64,000 nucleotides of DNA from Neckera pumila (Eukaryota > Streptophyta > Bryopsida > Hypnales > Neckeraceae): positions 23,689,782 through 23,753,781 of the forward strand of contig OZ018415.1 in the NCBI GenBank assembly GCA_963969595.1, read 5' to 3'. Below the pieces are notes generated by a model. It was not told the DNA's origin and did not search any database. It saw only the letters and a list, made by a program, of their open reading frames with translations. Shown here one piece after another: positions 1 to 13,024 of the stretch (the first letter of the stretch is position 1; each line of letters starts with the position of its first letter). The translations under genes and the position numbers were made by a program.

Positions 1-600
1 GTATATTAGTGGTTTTTTAATGGTTTCCTACACTACTTAAAAATTGTAAAGCTAGTCCTTTTCTAGATGTATATTAGTGGTTTTTTAATGATATTAAGTC
101 TTATATTAGTTGTTTCTAAGTCATTTTCTAGTTGTTTTCTAGTTGCTTCTAAAGTTTATTCCTATTTGTCTTGGATCAATTGTCCCATATCAATTGTAAA
201 AAGTACCATGAACAGCATGAAGTTGGACATGTGAGACTTGTAAGTTGTTGAAGTCATATAATGAATTTTTTTGATTTAATTCTAAGATTTCTACAAATTG
301 TAGATTTCTATAGAATATAGATTTGTAGATTTTTGTAGAGTATAGATTTCTATGATTTGTAGATTTCTATAAGATTTAGAAATTGGAAATATTTAATATC
401 TAAATTTTTTTTAAATCAATGAAATTTTAAGGTTTTCTAAACCAATGAAATTTGTAATATACCAAGATTTGAATTTTTGAAATCTAAAAATTTAGATTGA
501 AATTCTAAGGTAGATTTAGAATTTTGAAATCTAAAAAAATGGTAGACCTGCAATTCTGGAATCTAAAAAAATGATAGATCTGAAATTCTAAAATCTAAAT
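1..600. repeat. AT-rich low-complexity DNA
   Basis: No gene is seen. A phrase of about 20 bp (tatattagtggttttttaat) occurs at about 3 and again at about 70. Between 290 and 600 the sequence is built of near-repeats of tagatttctata and aaatctaaa. It is probably decayed repeat sequence. Confidence 0.5.
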
Positions 601-823
601 GCCACATTTAACTACTTTTGGACTTTTGAAAGTCCAAAATTAATATTTGGAGAAGAAACATCAAGAGATCATCATTGGAAGATTGTGTAAAACATCTCGA
701 GATCTATTCAAAACATCTAAAGATCTATACAAACATCTGGAGATTTCCAAATGTTATTATCGAGAGATTTGTGAATGTTTTGTATAGAATTCAATTGAAA
801 GTCCGAAAATAGTTGAATGTGGC
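601..823 (+). mobile_element. MITE-1, copy 1 (223 bp)
   Basis: The element starts GCCACATTTAACTACTTTTG and ends with the inverted match CAAAAGTA-like/GTTGAATGTGGC, so it has terminal inverted repeats of about 25 bp. Its flanks (atctaaat / atctaaaa) look like a 7-8 bp target duplication, as in hAT-type elements, but they lie in DNA that repeats this motif, so the duplication is uncertain here. An inverted copy of exactly the same length lies at 5888-6110. There is no coding capacity. Confidence 0.8.
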
Positions 824-3469
824 ATCTAAAAAATAAGTAGATTTAAAATTCAAATATCTAGAAAAAAGATAGATCTGAAATGACTTGCAAATGAATGCAA
901 AATGATTTGCAAATGACAATTGGGTTCTTTGTGATTTGCTTTCTAGTTCTAAAGTGGATGTCTAAGCATTGTCTAATTGATCTTCCAAGCAATGAATAAT
1001 TACTACGTACATTTAAATTCTAATTGGTTCAAATCTCAATTATATAAACAGTTACAAATAGCAAAACTTAACAATTTTGGATGTTTTAGTCAATTTAGGC
1101 TAAAACTTTGGACTTTAGTATTGACTTTTTTAAGGGGTTTATTTTTAAATTATACTTAGATACTAAGATTATTTTTTACTCTAATAGGATGAGTTTTGTA
1201 ATTTTCATCAAAAACTTCTAAATGTTTTATAGTAACTATCTACATAATTTTTAAAATGCCTCAATAAACTTTCTCCAATGAATTTTAAAAAAGTCTTCTA
1301 AAAACTATCTTTGTAAATTTTAAAATGATCAAAATAATTGATTTTGTAATTTTCCAAATTTATTATAGGAGATGATGTAAAGTTGATTGATCTCATTGTT
1401 TTATCCTCAATGATTTTGTCTCTCGCCATTTGCCAAGCTTTGTCAATGCTACAAGACCATCAATAATTGCTTTTGACAACTCTTTTGACAACTAAAAAAT
1501 AAGGCATTAAGAAGATTTCATACCAAAATTTAGCACAATTCCAGCAATTGCAACACTTCTCAAGGTTTTTGCAACTTTCTTCAAAATGACACAAATTGCG
1601 GTTTTTATCTATTTTTCTTGAAATAAATTGCAAACTAAAGTTTATGTTGAAATTTTTAGTCAAACACATACTAAATTTTTTTTGAGCTCTCCAACAAAAG
1701 AATTTTTTTATTCCAAGTTCAAAAAACCAACCTTTGCTGTCACAAAGGCTTTAATGATTAAGACTAATGAAGAAGAAGAAGGAAAACTATGAAAGCACAT
1801 AAGATGTTAGAAGCAAAGTCAAAGCTTTGTTGTTCGTTTAGAAATATGACTTAAAATTTATAAAAAAGATATAAAAATTTGACATGGACCTTTCAATGTC
1901 AAGGCTTTAAAATGGATTTTCTATGGCTTGGAATTCCTATATAAAAAGCTCAAGACAATATGTCACTAGTAGAGAACTCCAACTAATGACATCATCAAAA
2001 TTTAGCCACAAATCTGTAGGATTAGTACCAAAAGCAAAATCTAAACAAGCCGAAGGTTTTTCACTAATGGCTTTTCTAGAAATTGGTTGGGACTTCTCTA
2101 CGATTAGTACCAAATTATAAGGTAAAGCAAAAACACTAAAAATGAGTAAAAAGAACAAGCTTTTAAGGGAGCTTAGCATCCTTCAAAGCAAGCTTTTGAA
2201 GAAAATTTCCAAATTCCAAATGGATTGCGCCATTGGCTTTGTAAAGCACTAAAGCCCACATTAGCTTGAAATGCCCCCTTATACCTACTTCCAAGTCAAT
2301 CGGACTCATGAAAGTTGCACATTGACAAAATTTATGACAGGAAAAATTCCAAATGCTGAAATTTGCACTTTTAAAAATCCCTCTACACATTGTAGGTAAG
2401 TCATAATTGTGTGCTTCTTGGCTCTAGCCAGTGTCTCAAATTGGTTTAAAGTTCATTATAAATAGTTGTTATTGTCCATTCAAATATTTATTGATGTCAA
2501 AATGCCTTGAAACTTGTTGAGTTGCATTTTTATTACAAAATATGCTATCTTAATTTCTATTGGAATTTCACTACAATTTAGGGTCTTTAAAAGAATTTAC
2601 TAAGCTTAATAAGCGATGGACCTTCTAAAATCCATTTTTTTGCTATAAATAAAATCCAAACTTCAGTGGTTTACTTGTAGAGGTCTTATACATCAAGTTT
2701 AGGCTCATATTATTACTCTGCACTTATTCCAAAAAGGCTCGCTATTTATTACTCTATATTTTGTATAAAATTAGGTAATTCAAGAATCTTTTGATTAGGA
2801 TAAAATGTTGGCAAATTGACTTCATTGTTGATTTCTTAGTGTGTTTTAAATACTGAAATATTTTTCTCTATTCTAATTATCTGTGAGTTTGGTTTTGCTC
2901 CTCACAAACATATCTAAATTTGAAGGGAATTATATGTAATGAATTTTGTTTCAGCTAGAATTCATCAAGTGTACTTGTAGGCTTAGGAACTGGTTGTAGG
3001 TTGAAAAGGTATCTACAATGAATCTATCAACTTAGACTTTTTGCTAATTTAAAGTATTTGACCTATCTACTAGCAAGATATTGGAATCTTTTAGGTACTA
3101 TGGGCTTTTATGAACAAAATACTACATTGCTATGTAATTTATTAATCATGATTTAATACTCTTTTTAGGAATTTTGACCTATAAATACAACAATAAGATA
3201 TGACATATTTTGTCTCCGACTCGGAATGAAAATGATTTTTTTTCTCAATTTGCCTACAGATGTTTTGTAACACTCTTGATTTTTTTATAAATGAAGTTTT
3301 ATTGTTGCTTGGAGTTGCAAGTAATTATACTGCAAAGTCATTGGTTGCATAATTATTGTTATATGATAGACATAAAAGATAGGAGTTTGGATGGTAACTA
3401 TAATTAATATAGGATGGCATTTGTTGAGTTGATGCATGGACAATGTTGTTATGTTTAAACTCAATTAGT
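824..3469. other. AT-rich intergenic DNA, no gene recognised
   Basis: Only short ORFs that resemble nothing I know are present. It may be the distal, non-coding part (3' LTR or tail) of the gypsy relic that follows on the minus strand, but I could not define an LTR boundary. Confidence 0.4.
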
Positions 3470-6400
3470 TGCAAATACAAGGTCCAATCATTTTATTGAT
3501 AATTGATGTTACAATGCAAATATTGCTCCAAAATTTGATTGATACACTTAGTTTGCCCAACAATTTAAGAAAGATAAGAAGAAAAAACCTTGATGTTCAA
3601 CTTTATTATTTCAAAGAGGAATCTCCCAAATTTAAATATATATTGTGGTCTTTGATTTGGTATAATGTCATCCAATAATCTATATTATTAATATATGATA
3701 TTAAAAAGAGACTTGTTGTTTCTTCTTCAATGATTGTCTTTTTAGAAGGGACAAAATGCATCATTTTTATTAATTGATCAAGAATCATGAATATGGTGTC
3801 TAAAGAATGTAATGGTGGCAAATTGGTGATGAAAAATATTGAAATAGAAGACTACAACTAGTTATGAATAGATAGTAGCTGCAAAGGTTCATAACTTCAA
3901 ATGAATAATATAATGGGTTCTTTGTTTTAAAGCATGTTTCACAAAAGAGCACAAAGTATTTGATAACCTTCTATATAATTTGAGGCAACCCAAAATCTTG
4001 AGAAATGGATTTAACATTTTGTTGAATTCAAAATGTCAAGCATTTGGATAATCATCACAAGCTTGAAAAACTCTTCTGAAATATATAGGTGTTCTTCAAA
4101 ATATAAGAGGCCATCTACAAACTTGAATTTATTTCAATCTAAGTTGTTAGAGCAACATTTGGTATCAAGAATTTGGAGCTAGTATTGCATGGACTTAGTT
4201 AAAAAATGATGAACCAACTAACATTGTACGCAATCATAATTATTGTACAAAGTAAAAAATGCTTGATTTTAAGAAGAGTTGTTTGTTATTATTCATGTGC
4301 TATGTCTCTTTATTTTGGCGCAAGATTTGATCTCCAAAATAAAGCATTTGATCATCTTTATTGTTTTTCATGCTAATTTGTGATAATTATATCAAAGTGA
4401 AATAATGATATATATCAAATGAGTTGGGTAACAATTTAAAATATAAGCAGACATGAAGTATTCAAGGTTCCTTGTAATTTATACACACATTTTATCTAAC
4501 GAGAAATGCCTTTAAGAAAGTGGTGCCATTCTTTGAACCTTGTAATTGCTCTGGGTAGCTGAAAATTTTCTTGAGTAGAATACGACTAGATGGAGTCTTT
4601 TCTTTTCTTTTAGCTGCAATAGAATTACTCTTAATATAAAATACAATGCCTTGGTCTCCACATAAAAAGACTTCAAAAATATTAGATATATAAAAATTAA
4701 TGATGTTATAAATGTGAATTTTAATTTTGATTTTAAAAACTTTCTTTGCTTCAAGTTCCCATTATTTTCAACTTATCTTTACAAGTCATTCAAAGAGGTA
4801 GAATAGCTACTTAAAAACAGTTTTCGATGAAGAGTTCTCGATGAAGATTTGGTAAAAGTTAGCAAATCCAAGGAAACATTGCACATCACACATCGTTTGA
4901 GGAGTTGATGAATCTATAATATTTAGCTTGAATCTTCTTTGAATTTATAAACAAGCTTTTCTTGAAAGATGATGATGTACCCAAAAAATTCCATTTGTAG
5001 TTGGTAAAATGTGCACTTTTTGAATTTGTTTTATAATTCAACATTTTCTAGCTTTTATAATATAAATTTTACATGTTTTTTATAGTCTTCAACAATTTTG
5101 GAATAGATGAAGATGTCATTTAGATAATATATAACAAACTTATCCAAGACATTGTGTAAAAAAATCATTCATCACATGCTAAAGGATAACTAATGTATTT
5201 GTAAGTTCAAAAAGCATGATATTATATTCAATATGTCAATACCTTATTCAATGTTAATATGTCATTATATTCATACCCCTTTTTTACGCGTATGAAATTA
5301 GAAACTCTTCAAAGATTAATTTTAGTATTAATTTGTCTAAGCTGATTAGAAGCCCAAACATCAATGGCATTGGATGATGGATTTTTTTTATTGTCACCTT
5401 GTTCAATTTGCAAAAATCAACACATATTTGCAAGGATTTTTCTTTTTTCTTAGCAAAGAATATTGATGTGTTAGCATGAGATATGGAATGTCAAATGAAG
5501 TTTTTGGCAAGGTTTTCTTCAATATATTATTTCAATGCTAAAAGTTTGTTTTGCAATAGATTGTAGACTAGACCAAACAATGGTTCTACTTCTTCTTGAA
5601 GATCTATAGTATAGTCATATGGTTGATGCTCTAGCAAGATATTGGCATCTTTTTTACCTTGAGCAAACCTAGCTTGAAATTTCTCAAAATACTTTGAAAT
5701 TTAGTAAATGTAGTAGCTTGTTCACAAGTTGGCATGCATAAATCACAAATGATGTTCATTTTTTTGCGACTCTCATAGAAGCTCCTACTTCAAAAAACAA
5801 AAGGTTTGATGGTTTGAAGATTCCTAGTAGGTTGTATTACAAGAGGTTCTTGAGGAAATGTTACTTTATTCAATTTCTAATTTATATGCCACATTTAATT
5901 ACTTTTGGACTTTCAATTGAATTCTATACAAAACATTCAAAAATCTCTCGATAAGAACATTTGGAGATCTCCAGATGTTTGTATAGATCTTTAGATGTTT
6001 TGAATAGATCTTGAGATGTTTTACACAATCTCCCAATGAATATCTCTTGATGTTTCTTCTCCAGCTATTAATTTTGGACTTTCAAAAGTCCAAAAGTAGT
6101 TAAATGTGGCATTTATAAATGGGTTGTATTTTTCAAACCAAGAAAAAACTAAAAGAAGAGGGCTGGAAAAAAGTTTGATAAAACTAAACTCAATTGAACC
6201 GGTATTGCCATCAAATAAAATTTCTATGGGAGTGGTTCCATGAGTAACACCACTAAAAGACAATGGTTGACGATCTATTACATTTTTATGTACGGGACTG
6301 AATTTTTTGATTTAAAATTTTTTATAAAGTCTTGCAAATTTTTCATCTAGAAAACAAATAGAAGCCCTTGAATCTAATTAGACAAGCATTTAGAGCTTCT

Positions 6401-7150
6401 TTGGACCAAGAGATAGTAACATAGTAAAGTAACAAGAAGGTTGGATAGAGAGAAAAAGACCTTGAATGGCTTGAGGCATAGAAGAATCCAACTACGCAAT
6501 CTTTATTTTGATTAGGCATACTTGCTTTTTGATATAATTGCACTTCTCATCCTTAAAGTGCCAATTTTGCTTTTTGTGACAATTCATGGCTTTTTGTCCA
6601 GGTCCTCTACAATATAGATATAAATCTTCATTAAGGCAACATTTTTTTTTTATGTAGTAAGAGACTTATATTGTATAGTATCAATTTGTATATCTTTTGC
6701 TTCAAAACGGATGCTTGAGCTATTTATTGAAGTAGTCAAATGAAGACAAGTTGTGTATGGTTTTGATAAAGTCCAAAAACGTTGATCCTGTCATTGCTGG
6801 AACAATTGATTCACATTTCATAGCTTGACTTATTGCTTCACTGGTTGTTTAAAGATCAAGCATAGATAACAGTAAGTCCTTCATGTTATTTTGTAGTACA
6901 CAAAAAAAAGGACTTACAATTGAGTACTTTTTTCATTCCAAATGGAACTATAGGCTAATTGTCTGAAGTTTGATGCATATATTGATGCAAATTGCAATCC
7001 ATGCTGTAAGAAATGGATCTTAGTTGTTTTCCATTCAATAGATCTTATTATGCTTTCCAAAAGCTTCTACAAATGCTGCTAAGAATAATTTGAAATTGTT
7101 ATAGATTGATGATCTTTTTTCAAATAGAGGGGCAAGCCAAAATAGAATTT
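3470..7150 (-). mobile_element. Decayed Ty3/gypsy retrotransposon (gag-pol remnants)
   Basis: On the minus strand, fragments appear in the order expected for a Ty3/gypsy polyprotein. A degenerate gag zinc knuckle (C-x4-Q-x4-C, first Cys lost) lies at about 6545-6620. A reverse-transcriptase catalytic box reads VIYYLNDIFIYSK (YxDD changed to YLND) at about 5105-5150. An RNase H segment with VFYSRKFSATQSNYKVQ lies at 4512-4754. An integrase zinc-finger C-x2-C remnant is near 3930, and an integrase core segment (FMILDQLIKMMHFVPSKKTI) is at 3606-3821. Stops and frameshifts are everywhere, so it is dead. MITE-1 copy 2 sits inside it. Family assignment rests on the RNase H and integrase phrases; LTRs and primer-binding site were not found. 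Confidence 0.85.
5888..6110 (-). mobile_element. MITE-1, copy 2 (223 bp)
   Basis: This is the reverse-complement twin of the element at 601-823 and has the same length. The ends are GCCACATTTAATTACTTTTG and CAAAAGTAGTTAAATGTGGC. Flanks ATTTATAT / ATTTATAA give a likely 7-8 bp target duplication. It is inserted in the minus-strand gypsy relic, so it is younger than that element. Confidence 0.85.
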
Positions 7151-7699
7151 GCTGTACAAACAAAGTTACAACTAGACCTACTTGCAACTCATCTATTGGA
7201 TAGAGTTGGATCTTGAGTTGGATTAAAAAAGGTAATGAACTAGATTTAAGTGATAAATTCTTAAAATCTTGATTGCTACCATCAAACTTTTCATTAGACT
7301 AATCCTTGGTTCTTTGAACTTTTGAAAACTTAAATGTTAGACAGATGGATTTTTCATGTGAATTAGGAGAACCATTGAATTTTTAGATGGAAAACCTTGA
7401 CTGGTGGTACTTGGCATAGATTGAATTTCTTCCCCATGATTGTTTTTGAATCTACATTACAAAATAAACAAGGCTTCTAGATGGTTGCTCCACAGCCTTC
7501 TAAGGACCCTGCTGAATAGTTTTTTTTGGGCCGAAAAAATGATTTTTCCCCTATTCCCGCCTACCAGAACTTGTAATGTTGGGTGCTTGGCAATGGCCCA
7601 AAAATCAATTTTAAAGAGTTAAAAAATCAAAATTAAGGCATTCTAATGTTCCTTAATCCTAATTTCTAATTAATGTAAGTTAGGATCAAAAAAATTAAG
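7151..7699. other. No gene recognised
   Basis: AT-rich DNA beyond the recognisable gag end of the gypsy relic. It may include its 5' region. No ORF of known type is seen. Confidence 0.35.
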
Positions 7700-8821
7700 T
7701 CAAATGAAGTGGCTTTTGAAGCTAATTTTTTTAGGCAATTAGCTTCAAAAGTCACTTCATTTTCTGACAAATTGAACAATTGAAGTCAAATTAAGGCACT
7801 TGCTTACTTTAATATGTTACAACATGTAGAGAGAAGCTCTTTATACTCAGGGGGTAGGAGTAGGTGAGACAATGCATGTGGGATATATATGAATTTAAAA
7901 GAAAAGGAGCCTGGTTGCTCTTTTTGAAGTAGAATCCACAAATGATGTAAAAACTAAAATTTTAGACCTCATTTAGACATAGTAGAAAAAAAAACTAATA
8001 AAAAGTTGAACTGAAAAAATTGGGGAACTTATGCTACCTTTCATTTCCAAAATTTTGTTTGAGGTTTTGAGCCTCCACCTAAAAGTTATTGGACAAATTT
8101 GGAAGAAGGGTTGGAAGGAACATTTTTTTGGACATTTAAAAACACCCTCTTTCAAATTTGTCCATAACTTTTAAGTGGAGATTCAAAACCTCAAATGGAA
8201 TTTTGGAAATGAAAGGTTGCATAATTTCTCTACTATTTTTTATTCAAAGTTTTTTCAATTTTTTTTTCTACTATGCCTAAATGAGGTCGAAAATTTTAGT
8301 TTTTACATCATTTTTGGATTCTACTTCAAAATGAGCAACCAAGCCATTAGATGACATTTGAAGCCATTAGGAGACCGTGAATTCCTAAAGAGATCTCTGC
8401 ATTTTTAAATTGCAAGAACGTAGTTGCAACAACTGGCTGATGTAGACGGCGTTGTGCCATGTCCTTTTTGAAAGAAAAAAAAATTGTTCAAAATGATATT
8501 TGATGAAAATAATAATAATAAAAATAATTTTTTTTTGAAATATATTTTTGACAGCTCGTACTACAGTTCACAAAAGTGGGCCAGATTTGAGATTGGGCCT
8601 GAAACGGCCCTCTGATGTCCTCCAATGTCATCTAATGTCCTTTTCTTCCAAATTCATATATCCCACATGCATTGTCTCTCCTATTCCTACCCTATAGTGT
8701 AGAGAGCTTCCCCTACAAGTTTTAATTGACTTAACTAAACAAGTGGCTTATTTGACAACAATATTATTTCAATTATGTCAAATAATATCCAACTAAGTCA
8801 AATTTTGTGGCTTGATTGATT
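7700..8821. mobile_element. Foldback-type inverted-repeat element
   Basis: There are two tiers of inverted repeats. Inner arms of about 190 bp pair 7914-8107 with 8152-8341: for example, ggttgctc..gaagtagaatcc on the left is mirrored by ggattctacttc..gagcaacc on the right. Outer arms pair about 7790-7913 with 8640-8760 and share gacaatgcatgtgggatata and its complement. A further local hairpin lies at 7706-7768 (gaagtggcttttgaagct / agcttcaaaagtcacttc). MITE-2 copy 1 (8345-8637) interrupts the right arm, and a TTAA-flanked element begins directly at the right edge. There is no coding capacity. The exact outer boundary is uncertain. Confidence 0.7.
8345..8637 (-). mobile_element. MITE-2, copy 1
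   Basis: It starts CATTAGATGACATTTGAAG and ends in its inverted counterpart, closing with CATCTAATG. It is in the opposite orientation to the copies at 16415-16732 and 52436-52695. Shared interior marks are CTGGCTGAYGTRG, a poly-purine/pyrimidine core, and GGGCCTGAAACGGCC near one end. It interrupts an arm of the surrounding foldback element. Confidence 0.75.
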
Positions 8822-9545
8822 TTAACCCCTAAAGGATCAAACGGCGTTTTTCTGGCAACATAGCGATTTTGGGCAGTTCACAACGAACATAAATTTTATT
8901 TTTTCTTTGAAATTTCACACAACGTGTGTCCAAGGAGTAGCTTTAAAGCCCAACAATTTTTGAAACTTTTGACTACATGGTTAAGAAGTTATTGGATGAT
9001 ATATCATTTTCAACACTCGATGAGTAGCTCAAAAAATTTCTCAAAAATCACTTTTTAAGAAAATAAAAACTTGAAATTGATTCTTTAGATTTATATATAC
9101 TTGTAAAGCTTTGAATTATTCCATCTTGATTTATGAGATGAAAATTATGAGGTGTTTTAGTTTGCGGACAGTTATGGATTCCCTATTCTAAAATAAACTT
9201 TTGAAGTCCTTTATTTAATTCAATTTTTAATATTTTTTTTGAAAAAAATAAAAGCATAGGATATAAATTGTTTATTGCAAAATTACAATCGTTGGGATTG
9301 ACAATTTTCAATTCTGTAATTAAATTCTTAACAACTTAGTTTTTTGAATCATTCTCTACTTCTTTCTACAACCTATTTTTTTCTTACATGTTATACAACT
9401 CCAAATGATCTAAATTTTTTCAAGCATATAGCCATTTTGCTTTGAAGAATGAATCCAAGGATTAACCACCATTTTGATCATTTTTTCATTTAAATGTGAC
9501 CTTGTGAAGTGCAGCTGCCCAATTTTTTGTAGGGCCCATTGTAGA
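8822..9545 (+). mobile_element. TTAA-flanked TIR element, copy A (type 2, truncated)
   Basis: The left end is TTAA followed by CCCCTAAAGGATCAAACG. The interior aligns by eye with the outer element at 28318-32359, sharing tagctttaaagcccaacaat and the stretch ending aagtgcagctgcccaa. The right terminal 150-200 bp and right TIR are missing or unrecognisable after about 9545. No ORF is present. Confidence 0.7.
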
Positions 9546-9929
9546 AAAAAAATTTAGAAAAAAATAGTAAGTTTAGAATAAAACTAGCTACTAAGGGCCC
9601 CTTTGTAGGAAAAAGTAGAAGTAAAGTAAAATATAAAAATTAAAATGCATTTATAGTGTGAATAGGTTTATGCACAAGAATAGATGGAAAATTAAAATAA
9701 AACAAAAATTAAAACACTTGGATGAATGAGGTGTAACTAGGTCACACCTCTTCATAATCACATCGGGTTTCTTTTTTAAGAAAACTATAAGACCTAAAAA
9801 AAATAAGCAAACATTGGCAAATGTGTAAGCCCCGATTATATTGAAATATATATTTATTCTTGTGATTATTATTCTTGTGTGTGTTGAATTGTATTTGTTA
9901 TTGTTATATGTATGAGAAATTAGGGTTTG
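9546..9929. other. No gene recognised; small hairpin
   Basis: AT-rich DNA with a short perfect inverted repeat, gaggtgt-9nt-acacctc, at 9729-9751. Nothing else can be supported. Confidence 0.35.
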
Positions 9930-10830
9930 TATCTGATCAGGGAGAATCTGTCGGAGGAGGAGCAACGGAAGAAGTTGCGGTGCTGAGCGATTGAAGCAAG
10001 CGCGGAGAGTGGATCGCTGTGAATCGGAAACTGGAAGGTACTGATCAGCAAAGCTTTGTTCTGTATTGTATTTTGATGTTGTTTGTTCCGTCTAGGTTCT
10101 TCTGACGCTTGCCTTGGGACAACCAATTGCGTCAAATTGGACGAATCGAGTAAAAATTGTGCAAGTGGAAACAAGCGGGGCTAGGCGCAGAGATCAGGCG
10201 CGGTGGTCACAATACAATGTTTTCTTTTTCTCTTCTGTCTGGATTAACTCTCAATCAGTACAAACCTTGACTCTTCTTGCGCATTGGGTGAAACCCGACG
10301 AAATTCCAATCACTGGGGGAAATTGATTGAAATTCGGAATCAATTGCACCTTGTGCTGCAACCTACGCCTCTTCCGACCTCTCGTTCGGAGTTCCAAATT
10401 GCACGTAAATCTGGTCGCGCGATTGAGGTGTAAAAACAGATGGATCGTATGAGCTGAAATTGCAATCATTGGAGCGAAATTGCAACCAAATTGTTGGAAA
10501 TTTAGAAATTGCATCAAGGAAGGTTGACGCTGCGCCTACTCTAGTTTCTCCTTGAAAATCACGAAATCAAAATTTCTTTAGGAATCAATTGCGCGTAGGT
10601 TGCATCGATTGATCTGATCAAATGTATAAAGAATAAAATTTGGTAAGCAAACTTCCATCGCAGAAGGAATCGGGAGGCGCGGCAGTCTGCGACCGGCGCT
10701 GTGACTCCGACGAGCTCCCCGACCAGGGATTCAGCACGGGTTTGGATCCCATCACGCGGTCATAGAGTCCCTGGGGTGGTCTTGGGCCCTCTCGTTCGCG
10801 TTCGGGTTCGGCAGTCAAGGGCTAAACCCT
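9930..10830. other. GC-richer island, unassigned
   Basis: This 0.9 kb block is visibly richer in G+C than its surroundings and carries mixed codon-like sequence on both strands. A minus-strand reading starting at 10818 follows an agggtttag motif that is common near plant transcription starts; it has a Pro/Arg/Ser-rich 66-residue ORF that I do not recognise. A plus-strand fragment near 9935 reads LIRENLSEEEQRKKL. It may be a gene 5' end, a gene relic, or part of a retroelement. Confidence 0.3.
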
Positions 10831-12303
10831 AAAATTATTTTAATAATTAATTTATTAAGTTATTTACTTATTAATTTAATTAATTGATTTACTTTTGTTC
10901 CATGCTTTTGGGATCTTGGTGATTTGTTGATTATTTGTATTCTAATTTTAGTTCTATATTTTATATGTTTACCTAAATTGTGAAATGTTTATGTGGGACA
11001 TGGGATCTATGTGATTGATCAAATTATAAGTTGTTCCTATGTTATATTTGCATATTTGGTCGAATTGTGAATTGTACCAATGTTTTGTATGTTTTAAGAA
11101 TTAATAATTTGGTTTGGATTTATTTGACATAATTTGGCAAAAGTAAAAGAAGTAAGAATTATTTGACATCATCATACATTGCATAACTGGGAATCATTTG
11201 ACATAGAATACGAAAACGCTAGACATTCTTGCATGATCGCATTAGCTATAGAATGATTGGACTATTTGACATAAAAACATAAAAAGGAATAATAAACAAA
11301 TTATATATACTATTTTATCAATACTATCTTGTCATGATTAAGTCCTAGCGCATGCATCATATAAGATTCATTTGACAAAACCTGATTTATTTGACAAAGT
11401 ATGATTTGACCTCCTTTAGAACACTATACATTGGTGATGGATTGGCCAACAAATTTTACATACGGGAATAAGAGTGATATAATATTATATTAAACTTGTA
11501 AACATAAATCTATTTGTAAGTGACTTTTAGTCATAAAACGTAGACTGATTAAATCTTTCACTAGAATAAAGAACCCCTATACTATTGTTCCTAGGTTTGT
11601 GGAAGTGCAAAATCTAGTTCACACCCATAAAAGGATTTTTGTCAATTCACATACTAATATCTTGCAATCTACAAGGTGGAAAATTCTGAGACTTTTTCTA
11701 CATATTTTCAAATAAGTTTACTACAAGATCATCCGGTTACATGTGTCCAAAATATTTTTTCTTTCTAAAACTTGGTACTTGTACTAGAAATGGTAGTTTT
11801 GGAGTTTTTGATGAAAATATAGTATTTGACCTTTAAGGGTTAATTTGATGTAATTGAAATTGTTGTCAATTAAGCAATTAAAAATCTTCAATTAAGAATC
11901 TTCAAGGAGATGTAAAGGCTATAAATTGTAGATATATTGGTTTGTATGTTTAATAAAAAAAATAAAAAAAATTCGCAAAAAATAGTTATGACCTGACTGT
12001 TTTGAAAGATTCATCCAAGCTGATTGCTCACTTTGGCGTTTTTGGGGGAATGTCCGACCAACTTGTTAATAGCTTGGTATGTCACTATGGAGCAGCTCTT
12101 CCGTGGCCTCAAATTTCTCTAATGCTAACAAATTATTTGATATGGTTGCTTTTCATTGATAAGGCCTTAATGACATTTTTGAAATAAGGTCCAACTTTGA
12201 TTTGGACAAATTGACCATACTAATATCTATACTTTTCTAGATTTAGAATTCATTTCAAATAGAAGCTAAATTTTTTTGTAAAAAACAAACTCAATTTAAT
12301 CCC
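10831..12303. other. AT-rich intergenic DNA
   Basis: No gene or defined repeat boundary is seen. At 11600-11860 there is sequence resembling the right-end portion of the type 2 TTAA elements (tcttgcaatctacaaggtgg, actagaaatggtag, then a diverged end near 11840), so an old truncated copy may be present. Confidence 0.35.
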
Positions 12304-13024
12304 TTAACCCCTAAAAGACCATTGTGGTCCTTTAAATGGGATTTTGAATAGGTACCTACGGGCTTAATTTTTGTTCCCATTTTTTGAAACTTTTTTGAAA
12401 GATAGAAAAATTGCTAAGCTTTGTAGGAATATAATTTTTTTTCAATAGGTGCCCGGGAACAAAAATTATGCACAAATAAGCTCAAAACACTAGAGAGGGG
12501 GCAACAAAAAAAATTCAAAAATTTGAATTAAATTTTTTTTCCCCTTATAGATTATCCTTTTTCTACATCTAAAGCTTTGATTCATTCCATTTGGATTTTA
12601 AATGAGAAAGATAAGGACAATCTTGTTTTTCTGGCAATTAGAGCATCTTTTTGAAAAAATAAATTGTAGGATTCATTTCTAAATGCAATTTTCACAGTTT
12701 TTCAAAAAAAAATTCCACATGGTTTAGTTGTCTTAAACAATCTGACCATTGGGATTAATACAAGTTAATTCCATCTTAAAAATATCAACAATTTTGGTTT
12801 TCTTTCTCTTGCATACCTACTTATACTCAAACAATTTTTTAAAGAATAAAAATTACGTCTTTTAGATTGTTTTCCCTCTAGAATTTCAATTCAATTCTCT
12901 ACCATAAAGAATTAAGCTCAAAATGCCGTAGTGTAAAAATAAAATTAAGAAGGTTCAAAGTCAAATAATCTAGTCTCACATTGTACTGAAAAACTTGTTT
13001 TTTTCACTAAAGGACCATTGTTCC

